Shown: positions 8,957 to 18,417 of the stretch, in pieces
Numbering within the stretch: position 1 is the first letter of the stretch
How the letters are laid out: the number at the start of each line of letters is the position of its first letter
Source: an uncultured Rikenellaceae bacterium
GTDB taxonomy: Bacteria; Bacteroidota; Bacteroidia; Bacteroidales; Rikenellaceae
Reading direction: 5' to 3'
Length of the DNA: 53,301 nucleotides
Assembly (NCBI GenBank): GCA_944326945.1
Contig: CALVFY010000019.1
Location: 1 to 53,301 of the forward strand
Made by a program: the position numbers and the translations under genes
The notes under the pieces: generated by a model
What the model saw: the letters and a program-made list of their open reading frames with translations, nothing else
Databases searched by the model: none
Told to the model about the DNA's origin: nothing

Positions 8957-11900
8957 ATGTTGAATCTGCCTAAATATTCGCTTGATCATGCGAAGATCGT
9001 GCTGTTTTTTCTGGCCGTGATGCTGGTCGGGGGCGTTGTGGCATTCGGACAACTCGGAAAGAAAGAGGATGCTCCCTTTGTGATCAAGAGTGCCGCCATC
9101 GTGACCTATTATCCCGGGGCCACACCCCGCGAGGTGGAGGAGTTGATTACCGAACCGATCGAGCGTGAGATACAGTCCATGCGTCGGGTCTATAAGATCA
9201 CCTCCGATTCCTATTACGGCTTTTCGAAGATCATGATCGAGCTGTTGCCTTCTACGCCGGCCGGGGAGATGCCTCAGATGTGGGATGAGTTGCGTCGCAA
9301 GGTGTTGAGTGTCCAGTCGCGTCTTCCGGAGGGGGCTTCCCAGATCAATGTATCGGACGATTTCGGTGATGTCTATGGCATTTATTACGGACTTTCGGCC
9401 GGAGAGGGATTCGACTACGAGAGTCTGCGAGCGTGGGCCCAACGTATCAAGACGGAATTGGTGACCATTGACGGGGTGCAGAAAGTGACGCTGTTCGGTG
9501 AACAGAGCCCCGTAGTCAATGTGTTTGTCAGCCTTTCTGCCCTGAGTAATTTTGCCCTCAAACCAGACGACGTGATCCGGATTCTTCAGTCGCAGAATGC
9601 TCTGGTATCCAGTGGTGCGAAATTGGCCGGACAGATGGAGATCAAGATCATCGAGAGTGGTACCTATCAGACACTCGACGATATTGCCAATCAGTTGCTA
9701 ACCACACCGGCGGGACGTCAGATCCGTCTTCGCGACATCGCTCGGGTGGAGCAGGGATATGTGGAACCTCCGGCGGCGCTGATGCGGATCGACGGTCGAA
9801 AGGGGATCGGAATCGGAATATCCACCGCCTCTGACAAAGATGTGGTGAAGACTGGCGAAGAGATCGAATCGCATTTGCGGACTTTGATGCCGTTGATACC
9901 TGTCGGAATAGACCTTACTACCCTCTATCCCGAAAACCGGATCGCTCGGGAGGCTAACAACGTGTTCATCATGAATCTGTTGGAATCGGTGGCCATTGTG
10001 GTTCTTATTATTATGGCCGTCATGGGTTTTCGGGCAGGATGGCTGATCGGTTCGTCGTTGATCTTTTCGATCGGTGGAACGCTGCTGGTCATGCAGTTTA
10101 TTGGCGAAGGACTCAATCGGACTTCGTTGGCGGGATTCATCATCGCCATGGGAATGCTCGTGGATAATGCCATTGTGGTGACGGACAATGCCCAACAGGC
10201 TATGTTACGGGGTGTGTCGCGACGCGATGCCCTGATCCGTGGAGCGACCGTTCCTCAGTGGGGGCTGCTCGGAGCGACTTTTATTGCCATTTTCTCGTTT
10301 CTGCCACTCTATCTGGCCCCTTCTTCCGTGGCCGAGATCGTCAAACCGCTGTTCGTCGTCCTGGCTGTTTCGTTGGCATTGAGTTGGGTACTGGCTCTCT
10401 CGCAGACACCGTTGTTCGGTGACTGGATGCTCAAAAACAAAAAAAATGTCCGGCGGGACCCTTACAATAATCGTTTCTATCGGGGATTCGATCGTTTGTT
10501 GGCCGGATTGATTCGTCACCGTTGGTTGACGCTCATCGGTGTGGGGATACTGTTCGTGGTATCGTTGATGGCTATGGGAACGATGCCTCAGAATTTCTTT
10601 CCCAATTTGGACAAGCCCTATTTCCGGGCCGATTGTTTCATGCCGGACGGCTATAATATTCGTGACGTGGAACGCAATATGATCCGAATCGAATCGTGGC
10701 TCCGGCAGCAACCGGCCGTGAAACACGTTTCGGTTACCATGGGAGGGTCTCCTCCGCGTTACTACCTGGCCAGCAGTTCATTCGGGCCAAAGCCCAATTT
10801 CGCCAACATCCTGGTCGAACTTCATTCGAAGGACTCCACGGCAACCGTCGAGGAGCGATTCAACCGTTATGTTCAGACGAATTATCCGGATATCTTGATA
10901 CGTTCCTCGTTGTTCAAGCTTTCGCCGGCGGTGGAGGCGGCCATTGAGATCGGGTTTATCGGGGAGAATATCGACACGTTGGTTCGGCTCACGAATCAGG
11001 CCCGGCAGATCATGTTCGAGCATCCTCAGACAGTCTCCGTACGTAACAGTTGGGGCAACAAGATTCCCGTCTGGACACCGGTTTATTCGCAGGTCAAGGG
11101 ACTTCGTATGGGAATATCGCGTAATACGATGGCCCGGCAACTCACGCTTGCTTCCACGGGGTACCGGTTGGGCGAGTTTCGCGAGGGGGATCAGTTGATG
11201 CCGATTTTGATGAAAGACGAACGGTTGAGTAATTATGATTTGAGTAATCTGCGTACCCTGCCGCTCTATACGCCCGGAGGGAGGGTCGTGCCGTTGGAAC
11301 AGGTGGTGGATCGGTTCGATTTCGGGTACGATTTCGGGGTGGTGAAACGCTATAATCGTCAACGGGTGATGATGGCCCAATGCGATCCTGTACGGGGGGC
11401 CAATACGAAAGAGGTGTTCGGAGAATTGCTCGCGTCGATTCGTGACAGGGTGGATGTTCCCGAAGGATACACCCTGAAGGTGTTCGGCGAAGAGGAGAGT
11501 CAGGAACAGTCGAATCGAGCACTGTCCGCCAATATGCCGCTTACGTTTTTATTGATATTCATCACATTGTTGCTTCTTTTCGATGGATTCAAGAAACCGA
11601 TCGTCATTCTGTTGATGGTACCGCTGATCTTTATCGGAGTAGTGCTCGGACTGCTTGTTTCGGGTAGGATGTTCGACTTTTTCGCTCTGCTCGGGTTGCT
11701 CGGACTGGTGGGAATGAACATCAAGAATGCGGTTGTCCTGGTCGATCAGATCGGAATAGAGAATCGCAGAGGGAAGAGTCCCTACGAAGCTCTTGTTTCG
11801 GCCACCCGTTCGCGTGTAGTTCCTGTAGCGATGGCCTCGGGGACCACGATTCTCGGTATGATGCCTTTGTTGTTCGATTCGATGTTCGGGGGGATGGCGG

Positions 11901-12013
11901 CAACCATCATGGGCGGTCTCTTCGTGGCTACATTCCTTACGATACTGGTCCTGCCGGTGACCTATTCCTTGTTCTTCGGGGTAAAGCCCGATAAAACCGA
12001 TACTCAGAGATGA
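8957..12013 (+). CDS. RND efflux pump, inner-membrane permease
   Basis: A 1018-residue permease of the AcrB/HAE type, exporting substrate by proton exchange. It has the N-terminal helix (VLFFLAVMLVGGVVAFGQL), two large periplasmic loops and two six-helix bundles. The TM4 segment reads GMLVDNAIVVTDNA, so the Asp-Asp pair of AcrB is Asp-Asn here, as in some other RND subfamilies. The C-terminal bundle has LGLLGLVGMNIKNAVVLVDQ, typical of the family. The gene overlaps the TolC-like gene by four bases (ATGA). Drug, metal or lipid substrate cannot be assigned. Confidence 0.95.
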   Translation: MLNLPKYSLDHAKIVLFFLAVMLVGGVVAFGQLGKKEDAPFVIKSAAIVTYYPGATPREVEELITEPIEREIQSMRRVYKITSDSYYGFSKIMIELLPSTPAGEMPQMWDELRRKVLSVQSRLPEGASQINVSDDFGDVYGIYYGLSAGEGFDYESLRAWAQRIKTELVTIDGVQKVTLFGEQSPVVNVFVSLSALSNFALKPDDVIRILQSQNALVSSGAKLAGQMEIKIIESGTYQTLDDIANQLLTTPAGRQIRLRDIARVEQGYVEPPAALMRIDGRKGIGIGISTASDKDVVKTGEEIESHLRTLMPLIPVGIDLTTLYPENRIAREANNVFIMNLLESVAIVVLIIMAVMGFRAGWLIGSSLIFSIGGTLLVMQFIGEGLNRTSLAGFIIAMGMLVDNAIVVTDNAQQAMLRGVSRRDALIRGATVPQWGLLGATFIAIFSFLPLYLAPSSVAEIVKPLFVVLAVSLALSWVLALSQTPLFGDWMLKNKKNVRRDPYNNRFYRGFDRLLAGLIRHRWLTLIGVGILFVVSLMAMGTMPQNFFPNLDKPYFRADCFMPDGYNIRDVERNMIRIESWLRQQPAVKHVSVTMGGSPPRYYLASSSFGPKPNFANILVELHSKDSTATVEERFNRYVQTNYPDILIRSSLFKLSPAVEAAIEIGFIGENIDTLVRLTNQARQIMFEHPQTVSVRNSWGNKIPVWTPVYSQVKGLRMGISRNTMARQLTLASTGYRLGEFREGDQLMPILMKDERLSNYDLSNLRTLPLYTPGGRVVPLEQVVDRFDFGYDFGVVKRYNRQRVMMAQCDPVRGANTKEVFGELLASIRDRVDVPEGYTLKVFGEEESQEQSNRALSANMPLTFLLIFITLLLLFDGFKKPIVILLMVPLIFIGVVLGLLVSGRMFDFFALLGLLGLVGMNIKNAVVLVDQIGIENRRGKSPYEALVSATRSRVVPVAMASGTTILGMMPLLFDSMFGGMAATIMGGLFVATFLTILVLPVTYSLFFGVKPDKTDTQR

Positions 12014-13299
12014 TACGATCGATCTTTATTCTCTCAATTGTTCTGTCGACTGCCCACCATTCGGCTACGGCCCAATCGTCCTTGCGGATCGAGCAATACC
12101 GCGATTCGGTGGTGGCATACAGTTATGGTCTTAAAATATCGGATCAGACCCTGCAGGCCGCTTCTCGGGATGCCCTGCGTCAGAAGAAGGGATTTTTGCC
12201 CCGATTGGATCTTTCGGGCGATTTCTCGGTCAATTTCCGGGATCGCTGGGCCTCGTCGGGATCTTCCGGTTTGCAGTGGTTGTATCCCTATTCGTTTTCG
12301 GTGCAGCCGGGGGTGATTCAGACGATCTATGGCGGCGGTAATCTGCGCAACGCCTGCCGTCAGGCTCAAATAACAGAGGAGATGGCCGCATTGGATCGAC
12401 AGTTCGTGTGGATGGATGTGGCCTATGCAGCCGATTATGCCTATTGGAATCTCGCAGCCACTCAGGAATTGCTCAAGGCTACGTTGCAGTACGTGGAGAT
12501 TATCCGGGAACTCAAGCGGGTGATTTCGGCCCGTTTCGAAGACGGATACATTGCCAAAACCGACCTGTTGATGGTCGAATCACGTTTGAGTGAGGCAGAG
12601 TATCAGTCGATCAATGCCGAAAAAAACTATCGGGTAGCGCTTCATAATTTCAATCTGTTGATGGGGGCGCCGGTCGATCGGAACGTGAAACTGGCCAACG
12701 ATATCTTGACCGGAGTACTCCTGCCGGCACGGGTCGATCCCGGTCGGATTTTGGAACGGCGGCCCGATTACCTGGCGGCGTTGCGCCGGATCGACTATGA
12801 AAATTATGGTCTGAAATTGGCGGCATCGCCCTATCTTCCACAACTTTCTCTGGGAGTGAATGGAATCTGGCGGAATACCTCGCCCAATTTTCGTGGAGCT
12901 ACGGAACTCGACGGATTGGCTTTCGTGAAATTGAGTGTTCCGATCTTTGCCTGGGGCGAGCGTCGGCATACCGTAGCGGCTCGACGTGCGGCCGTACGTT
13001 CGAGCGAATATGCTGCCTTGCAGGCCAGGGATCGGATCATACAGGAGGTGCGCAATGCCTGGACCGGAATAGAGGAGAGTACGGTGCAGGTATCGGCTTC
13101 GCTTCGCAGTCTGGATATTGCCCGGCAGAATCTCGATCTGAGTACTTTCAGCTACAACGAAGGGCAGTTGGCTGTTCTGGATGTACTCTCGGCCCAACTC
13201 TCCTGGATACAGCTCTATACCAATGCTGTGACGGCCAATTTCAATCAAAAGGTGTCGATCGCTCAATATCGGCGGGCCGTGGGCGAATCCGTGCCTTAA
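12010..13299 (+). CDS. TolC-like outer membrane efflux protein
   Basis: The third component of the efflux system forms the outer-membrane and periplasmic tunnel. The N-terminal signal peptide (IRSIFILSIVLSTAHHSATAQ) is followed by two repeated halves of long helices and short strands. Each half contains TolC-type elements, for example LKRVISARFEDGYIAKTDLL in the first and NLDLSTFSYNEGQLAVLDVL in the second, plus the RRPDYLAALRR junction. At 429 residues the length is normal. No lipobox cysteine is seen. It starts inside the pump stop codon and ends the operon before a long hairpin. Confidence 0.94.
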   Translation: MIRSIFILSIVLSTAHHSATAQSSLRIEQYRDSVVAYSYGLKISDQTLQAASRDALRQKKGFLPRLDLSGDFSVNFRDRWASSGSSGLQWLYPYSFSVQPGVIQTIYGGGNLRNACRQAQITEEMAALDRQFVWMDVAYAADYAYWNLAATQELLKATLQYVEIIRELKRVISARFEDGYIAKTDLLMVESRLSEAEYQSINAEKNYRVALHNFNLLMGAPVDRNVKLANDILTGVLLPARVDPGRILERRPDYLAALRRIDYENYGLKLAASPYLPQLSLGVNGIWRNTSPNFRGATELDGLAFVKLSVPIFAWGERRHTVAARRAAVRSSEYAALQARDRIIQEVRNAWTGIEESTVQVSASLRSLDIARQNLDLSTFSYNEGQLAVLDVLSAQLSWIQLYTNAVTANFNQKVSIAQYRRAVGESVP

Positions 13300-13343
13300 A
13301 TACGTTGACTGATCCCGGTTCGGAGTCAGGCGGGAAGATAATC

Positions 13344-13384
13344 GAAGACGATTACCCATGAAAAAAGGGGGGGTAATCGTCTTC
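13344..13384 (+). terminator. Long hairpin after the efflux operon
   Basis: A perfect 14-bp stem (13344-13357 with 13371-13384) encloses a 13-base loop containing A-runs and G-runs. The following bases are only mildly T-rich, so it may terminate weakly or protect the 3' end. The rest of the gap to 13553 holds the promoter candidates of the next operon. Confidence 0.6.
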
Positions 13385-13523
13385 ACTTGTTGTATCTTAA
13401 CAGGATATTATGGGACAGACCTCGGGTAAACTTTTGAGCAAAGCCCAATGTTTGTCACTTGACTTTCGCTATATTTGTGACAGAGGAAGTGGAAATCCTT
13501 CCCCAAAGTCCGATAAATTTTTA

Positions 13524-13531
13524 TAAATTTG
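13524..13531 (+). promoter_or_regulatory. Candidate -7 element for the TPR/barrel operon
   Basis: TAAATTTG matches TAnnTTTG and lies 21 bases before the ATG at 13553. A second match, TATATTTG, is at 13470-13477. Neither has a TTTG at 19-21 bases upstream, so which is used is uncertain. Confidence 0.45.
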
Positions 13532-13552
13532 CCCGGGAAAAACAGTCCGACT

Positions 13553-16537
13553 ATGCGTAAGATTCTCTTCGGGGCGATGGTTGCCTCCCTGTTTATCATA
13601 ACGGGATCCGTGTCCGCACAAGCGGAGGGACCCAAAGTACATTTCCACCGGGGGGTGGAACTCTATCAAGCCGGTAAGTTCGGAGCCGCTCAGGCCGAGT
13701 TTGCACGGGCCCTTCCTTTGACGGGAAAGGGCGATGCCCGTTTGGTCATGCACTTACGCTATTACGATGCCATGTGTGCTGCTGAATTGGGTCAGGAAAA
13801 TGCTCCCGTGTTGCTGGCTTCGTTTCTGCAGGAGTACCCCAATTCGGTCTATAACAATGATGTGCGTTTTGCTTCGGCCGTGCTCGATTACTCGAAAGGC
13901 AACTGGGGGCGGGCTCGCGATGGGTTTCTGGCTGTCAATCCGTTCGAATTGTCGCGGGAGAAACAGGATGAGTATCAGTTCAAACTGGGGCACACGTTCT
14001 TCATGCAGGAGGACTACGACAAGGCCTATCCCTATTTCCGACAGGTGGATGCATCCGGGGAATACGGTCGCCATGCGCTCTATTGTATCTCCTATATCGA
14101 CTATGTCAAGGAGAATTACAATGCTGCCAAGGAGGGGTTCCGGAAATTGCAGTCGGATGAAGCCTATGAGAAGGTGATTCCCTATTATCTTTTGCAGATA
14201 GCCTTTTTGCAGAACGATTATGATTATGTGACGGCCAATGGCGATGCCCTGATGCAGGGAGCAACCGATGCCCGAGCCAAAGAGGTGGCTCGTCTGTTGG
14301 CCGAAGCCTGGTTCCATAAGAGCGATTATGCCAAGACGATTGCCTATTTGGACCGTTATCAGAAACTGGGCGGAGAGATGAATCGACAGGAGCTCTATCT
14401 GCGAGGATTTTCCGACTATATGGAGGGCTATTTTGCCGATGCGGCCAAAGGGCTGGCTCCGGTGTGTGCGGCCGACGACCGGTTGGCACAGAATGCCAGT
14501 TATCATTTGGCCGACTGTTATCTGAGACTGGGCGACAAACAGCGGGCCATGCATTCGTTTTTGGTGGCGTCGTCCGGCCAGTGGGACGATGCGATCCGGG
14601 AAGATGCCTTGTTCAATTACGGAAAATTACAGTATGAATTGGGGGGAGGTGTCTTCAACGAGGCTATCAACGTGTTGACCCGTTATCTGGAGGAGTATCC
14701 CGATTCGCCCCGTCGCGACCAGGTGCAGGAGTATTTGATTGCTGCGTATTATAATTCTCGTAATTACGAGGCGGCCTGGGAGGCGATCAGCCGGATACCC
14801 GATCCCGATAACAATATCCGGACGGCTTATCAGAAGATTGCCTATTTCCGGGGCTTGGAATATTTCAATGCCGGTGATCTGGATAATGCCGATCGTTTGC
14901 TCGATCTTTCGATGGACAATCGGTTCAATCCGAAATATACGGCACTTACTTCGTTCTGGAAAGCGGAGATCCTTTGCCAACGGGGACAGTGGGAAAAGGC
15001 AATTCCGCTTTATCTTAGCTATATAAGACTTTCGCCTGTATCCGAGCAAGAAAATAAATTGGCCCACTATAACTTGGGCTATTGCTACTTCAATATGGAG
15101 CGTTGGGGAGAAGCCCGGGAGTGGTTCGACAAGTTTTTAAGCCGTTATAAGCTACGCGACAGTTATCGGGCCGATACCTATAACCGGATGGGTGATATTC
15201 TTTATGCGGAGCGTTCCTACTGGAAAGCGATCGAATCCTATGACCAGTCCATCCGATTGGCGACCGACGAACGTTTCTATGCTCAATTCCAACGAGCCAT
15301 TGCCTTGGGGTTGGTGAATCGTCCCGAGCGGAAGATCGAAACGTTGCAGGAGATCATCTCGGCCAACAAGGGCGACTATGTGGACGATGCCATGTATGAA
15401 TTGGCACGTACGTATATTGCCGGCGAACGGTTTGCCGACGGAGCCGCCCAACTTAAACGGTATATTGCTAAATATCCTTCGGGGGCCAACTATACGGCTG
15501 CGTTGTCCGATCTGGGACTCGTGTACCAGAACCTGGGCGACAATGCACAAGCTTTGAAATATTACAAGACGGTGGTTGAAAAGGCCCCTTCGTCGCCACA
15601 GGCCAAGGATGCTTTGTTGGCTATTCGTGGCATATACGTGGACCAGAATGATGTGGATTCCTATTTCGACTATGCGAAGAAGGCCGGGGTTGAAACCGAT
15701 CTGACGGTTTTGCGTCGTGATTCACTGGCCTATGTGAGTGCCGAGCATGTCTATCTGTCGGGCGATGCATCCCGTTCCGTACAGGCTTTGAACGGTTATC
15801 TGAATAACTATCCACGAGGAGCCTATCGGCCTAATGCATTGTATTATCTGAGCGAGAGTTTGCTCAGAGAGGACAATCGTAAGGGCGCGATCGGTACGCT
15901 TGAAGAACTTTCATCGCTCTATTTCAATGATTTCACGGTGCGCGGATTGGAGAAATTGGCAACGTTGAGTTTTGAAGAGAAGGAGTATCTCACCGCGGCG
16001 GATGCTTATCTGAAATTGAGCCGTGCGGCTACGAATCCTACTACGGTGGCCGGGGCTTTGAATGGATATCTGAAAGCGGTTGAAGCCCAGGGTGATGCTG
16101 ACGAGACGTTGGCTGCTGCCGATCGGGTACTCGAATCTTCCTATGCCGATGTGGATGTGACTCGTCGGGCTCGGTATATCAAAGCCACCGCTTTGGATAA
16201 AGAGGGTAAGAAGGAGCAGGCTCTGGATCTCTACAAGATGTTGGCCGGAGAGAGCCGTACGGCGGAAGGGGCCGAAGCAACCTATCGGGTGATCGAGTCG
16301 TTCTATGATGCCGGTGATACGGCAGAGGCCGAAAAACGTATTTTTGCCTTCTCCGAGCAGAATTCGCCCCATACCTATTGGGTGGCGAAGGCATTCCTGC
16401 TGTTGGGGGATATTTACGCCAAAGCGGGTGATGCCTTCCAGGCCAGAGCAACTTACCAAAGTATCGTGGAGGGGTATTCGCCAGCCGACGATGGAATTGT
16501 AGACGCGGCTCGTGAACGAATCAAGGCATTGAAATAG
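13553..16537 (+). CDS. Large secreted TPR-repeat protein
   Basis: A 994-residue protein with an N-terminal signal peptide (MRKILFGAMVASLFIITG... SAQA) and TPR/Sel1-like repeats over almost its whole length. Examples are GVELYQAGKFGAAQAEFARA, LAHYNLGYCYFNMERWGEAR, LSDLGLVYQNLGDNAQALKYY and ALYYLSESLLREDNRKGAI. It is likely periplasmic, or anchored at the outer membrane from inside. ATG at 13553 is chosen because it directly begins the signal peptide; an upstream in-frame TTG at 13529 lies in the promoter region. The next gene, an outer-membrane barrel, follows after 65 bases, which suggests the two work together. Function is unknown; such scaffolds often serve envelope assembly or motility. 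Confidence 0.85.
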   Translation: MRKILFGAMVASLFIITGSVSAQAEGPKVHFHRGVELYQAGKFGAAQAEFARALPLTGKGDARLVMHLRYYDAMCAAELGQENAPVLLASFLQEYPNSVYNNDVRFASAVLDYSKGNWGRARDGFLAVNPFELSREKQDEYQFKLGHTFFMQEDYDKAYPYFRQVDASGEYGRHALYCISYIDYVKENYNAAKEGFRKLQSDEAYEKVIPYYLLQIAFLQNDYDYVTANGDALMQGATDARAKEVARLLAEAWFHKSDYAKTIAYLDRYQKLGGEMNRQELYLRGFSDYMEGYFADAAKGLAPVCAADDRLAQNASYHLADCYLRLGDKQRAMHSFLVASSGQWDDAIREDALFNYGKLQYELGGGVFNEAINVLTRYLEEYPDSPRRDQVQEYLIAAYYNSRNYEAAWEAISRIPDPDNNIRTAYQKIAYFRGLEYFNAGDLDNADRLLDLSMDNRFNPKYTALTSFWKAEILCQRGQWEKAIPLYLSYIRLSPVSEQENKLAHYNLGYCYFNMERWGEAREWFDKFLSRYKLRDSYRADTYNRMGDILYAERSYWKAIESYDQSIRLATDERFYAQFQRAIALGLVNRPERKIETLQEIISANKGDYVDDAMYELARTYIAGERFADGAAQLKRYIAKYPSGANYTAALSDLGLVYQNLGDNAQALKYYKTVVEKAPSSPQAKDALLAIRGIYVDQNDVDSYFDYAKKAGVETDLTVLRRDSLAYVSAEHVYLSGDASRSVQALNGYLNNYPRGAYRPNALYYLSESLLREDNRKGAIGTLEELSSLYFNDFTVRGLEKLATLSFEEKEYLTAADAYLKLSRAATNPTTVAGALNGYLKAVEAQGDADETLAAADRVLESSYADVDVTRRARYIKATALDKEGKKEQALDLYKMLAGESRTAEGAEATYRVIESFYDAGDTAEAEKRIFAFSEQNSPHTYWVAKAFLLLGDIYAKAGDAFQARATYQSIVEGYSPADDGIVDAARERIKALK

Positions 16538-16602
16538 AGCAGATACGCCAGGGCGGGTGCGTGTCGGATGAAAACAGAATCGAAAAAAAGAACCATAACG
16601 AT

Positions 16603-18321
16603 ATGAATCGGATATTAGGGGTGATTACGGCCGGAGTCAGTCTCTGCCTGTTCGGGGGAGCGGAATCGGCCATGGCCCAGGAGGGCGAATTGAATAAACA
16701 GGTGGAGGTGAACAAGGAGTATGTGCCCGATGTGGGCAAAGCCGTCAAACTTGGGATCGTTCCGCGTATGACCGATACGGTGTCGCTGCGTCCGGAGATC
16801 GACTACTCGATTCGTCCTTCGGTCTGGCATACGGGTTTCGGAGTGCCGGCTATCAATCCGGTGCGACTTAATGCGACTTCATTCCGTCTGTCTGAACCTT
16901 TTTTCCTGAAAGCCGGATTGGGATACCCCCTGCAAAGCCAGGTGGATTTTTATGGCCACTGGGATAGCCGGCAAGGAGGGGGAGGTGTCTATGTCAACCA
17001 TTACGGCCAGTATGCCGATATAGAGAATGATATGGGACGAAAGGAGTCGGCTACGGGAACCTCCAACAGCTTGGGCATTTATGGTGTGCATCGATGGGGG
17101 CGTACGGCAATCCGGGGAGAAGTGGGGTATGATTATCGTCTGGTGTCTCGCTATGGTACGGTACTCCAGTTGCGTCCGAATGCTACGGAAGGGGAAACGG
17201 GTGTCAGCTCCTATTTTCCCGATGTCACGCGTCAACATTACTCTACACCCCGAGCCCGGGTTGAGTTAGGAAATGATTTCAGGGATCTTTCGAAGTTCAA
17301 TTTCCGCATCGGTTTGGAGACCTATTATATGACGGATCGTTATGATAATGAGGAGACGGGATTTCAGGCAATTGTCGAAATGGGTAAGAAATTCGGCGTT
17401 CATACGTTTATGTTGAAAGGTGGTTTCGACGGCTGTTGGGGTAACGAACGTCTTGATTATGTCGATCGGATCGCTATGGCAGGTATTCGTTACGGAATCG
17501 ATAAAGAGCGCTTCAAATTGACTTTGGGCTTCGATTATTTCTATGATGATAGAATGCTGAATGAATGGCTTTTCCCCGATTTCCGTATCGCTTTCGACGT
17601 GACCAGAGGGTATTTTGTGCCTTTCGTGGAGGTGGACGGTCGTCTGCAGACTAATGGTTATCGTAATACTTCGTTGCAGAATCCTTTCATAGCGGCAGGG
17701 CTTGTGATGCCCAATACGGCCGAATACAATGGCAGAGCCGGTATTTCGGGCAGTTTTTCCTCCTCGTTTTCTTATAAAGTTTATGCGGAAGCGACCATTT
17801 TTAATGACCTTGGTTTTTTTGTTTATCAGCCAGGAGAAGCTACTTTCGGTTGCCTGGTCGGACAGGCTTCCTGTAGGAGTGAAAATGCTTTCTGTTTTAC
17901 GGCAGGTGCGGAATTAGATGGGCGTATTTCGGGCAGTTTTTTGTTTGAGGCTGCTGCCCATTACTATGGATATGCAGCGAATGATTTTCCTGAGGTCGGT
18001 GATCGTCCTGATTTCGACGCATCGCTGAACCTGCGATACGATTATCGAGATAAATTTACGATCCGGGCCGGAGCTGAAGTGATAGGAAGTCGTTATTGTT
18101 ACGAATTGCCTTATATGAAAGAGAATGTGACGATGGATGACTACGAGATAGTAAAACTTTCGCCGGTGGTGGATGTGAATCTGGAAGCCCAATTACGTGT
18201 TAGTCGTGTGACGAAGATTTTTGTGGCCGGGCATAATTTGGCTTGCAGTAAACTCTATCTGTTCAACCACTATCCTTCGTTGGGTATCAATGTAATGGCC
18301 GGAGCAATTCTGTCATTTTGA
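16603..18321 (+). CDS. Outer-membrane beta-barrel protein paired with the TPR protein
   Basis: A 572-residue protein with a signal peptide (MNRILGVITAGVSLCLFGG... SAMAQ). A short conserved-looking lead segment (ELNKQVEVNKEYVPDVGKAV) follows, then many alternating, aromatic-rich strands, ending in a terminal Phe (MAGAILSF) as outer-membrane barrels do. No TonB plug domain is evident, so calling it a TonB-dependent receptor would be wrong. ATG at 16603 is preferred to the in-frame GTG at 16561 because it begins the signal sequence. It shares a transcript with the upstream TPR gene and ends at a bidirectional terminator. Specific function unknown. Confidence 0.75.
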   Translation: MNRILGVITAGVSLCLFGGAESAMAQEGELNKQVEVNKEYVPDVGKAVKLGIVPRMTDTVSLRPEIDYSIRPSVWHTGFGVPAINPVRLNATSFRLSEPFFLKAGLGYPLQSQVDFYGHWDSRQGGGGVYVNHYGQYADIENDMGRKESATGTSNSLGIYGVHRWGRTAIRGEVGYDYRLVSRYGTVLQLRPNATEGETGVSSYFPDVTRQHYSTPRARVELGNDFRDLSKFNFRIGLETYYMTDRYDNEETGFQAIVEMGKKFGVHTFMLKGGFDGCWGNERLDYVDRIAMAGIRYGIDKERFKLTLGFDYFYDDRMLNEWLFPDFRIAFDVTRGYFVPFVEVDGRLQTNGYRNTSLQNPFIAAGLVMPNTAEYNGRAGISGSFSSSFSYKVYAEATIFNDLGFFVYQPGEATFGCLVGQASCRSENAFCFTAGAELDGRISGSFLFEAAAHYYGYAANDFPEVGDRPDFDASLNLRYDYRDKFTIRAGAEVIGSRYCYELPYMKENVTMDDYEIVKLSPVVDVNLEAQLRVSRVTKIFVAGHNLACSKLYLFNHYPSLGINVMAGAILSF

Positions 18322-18357
18322 TAGATTTCTCTCAGAATTGTTTTCGAATTGTTTATG

Positions 18358-18401
18358 ATACAAAAAACGATCTGTCATAAAGGACAGATCGTTTTTTGTA
18401 T
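18358..18401. terminator. Bidirectional terminator between barrel gene and tatC
   Basis: A perfect 19-bp stem (18358-18376 with 18383-18401) with a 6-base loop carries an A-run on one side and a T-run on the other. It can stop both the barrel transcript (+) and the tat transcript (-). Confidence 0.9.
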
Positions 18402-18417
18402 TCCGTTACGTAATGTT

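Noticed and set aside
13451..13477. TTTG-N15-TATATTTG as the promoter of the TPR gene
   Set aside because: The spacing is 15 bases, below the 19-21 seen in the solid promoters of this window; the -7 element may still be used alone.
16603..18321. TonB-dependent receptor
   Set aside because: No plug domain or TonB box was found and the length is too short for a full receptor.
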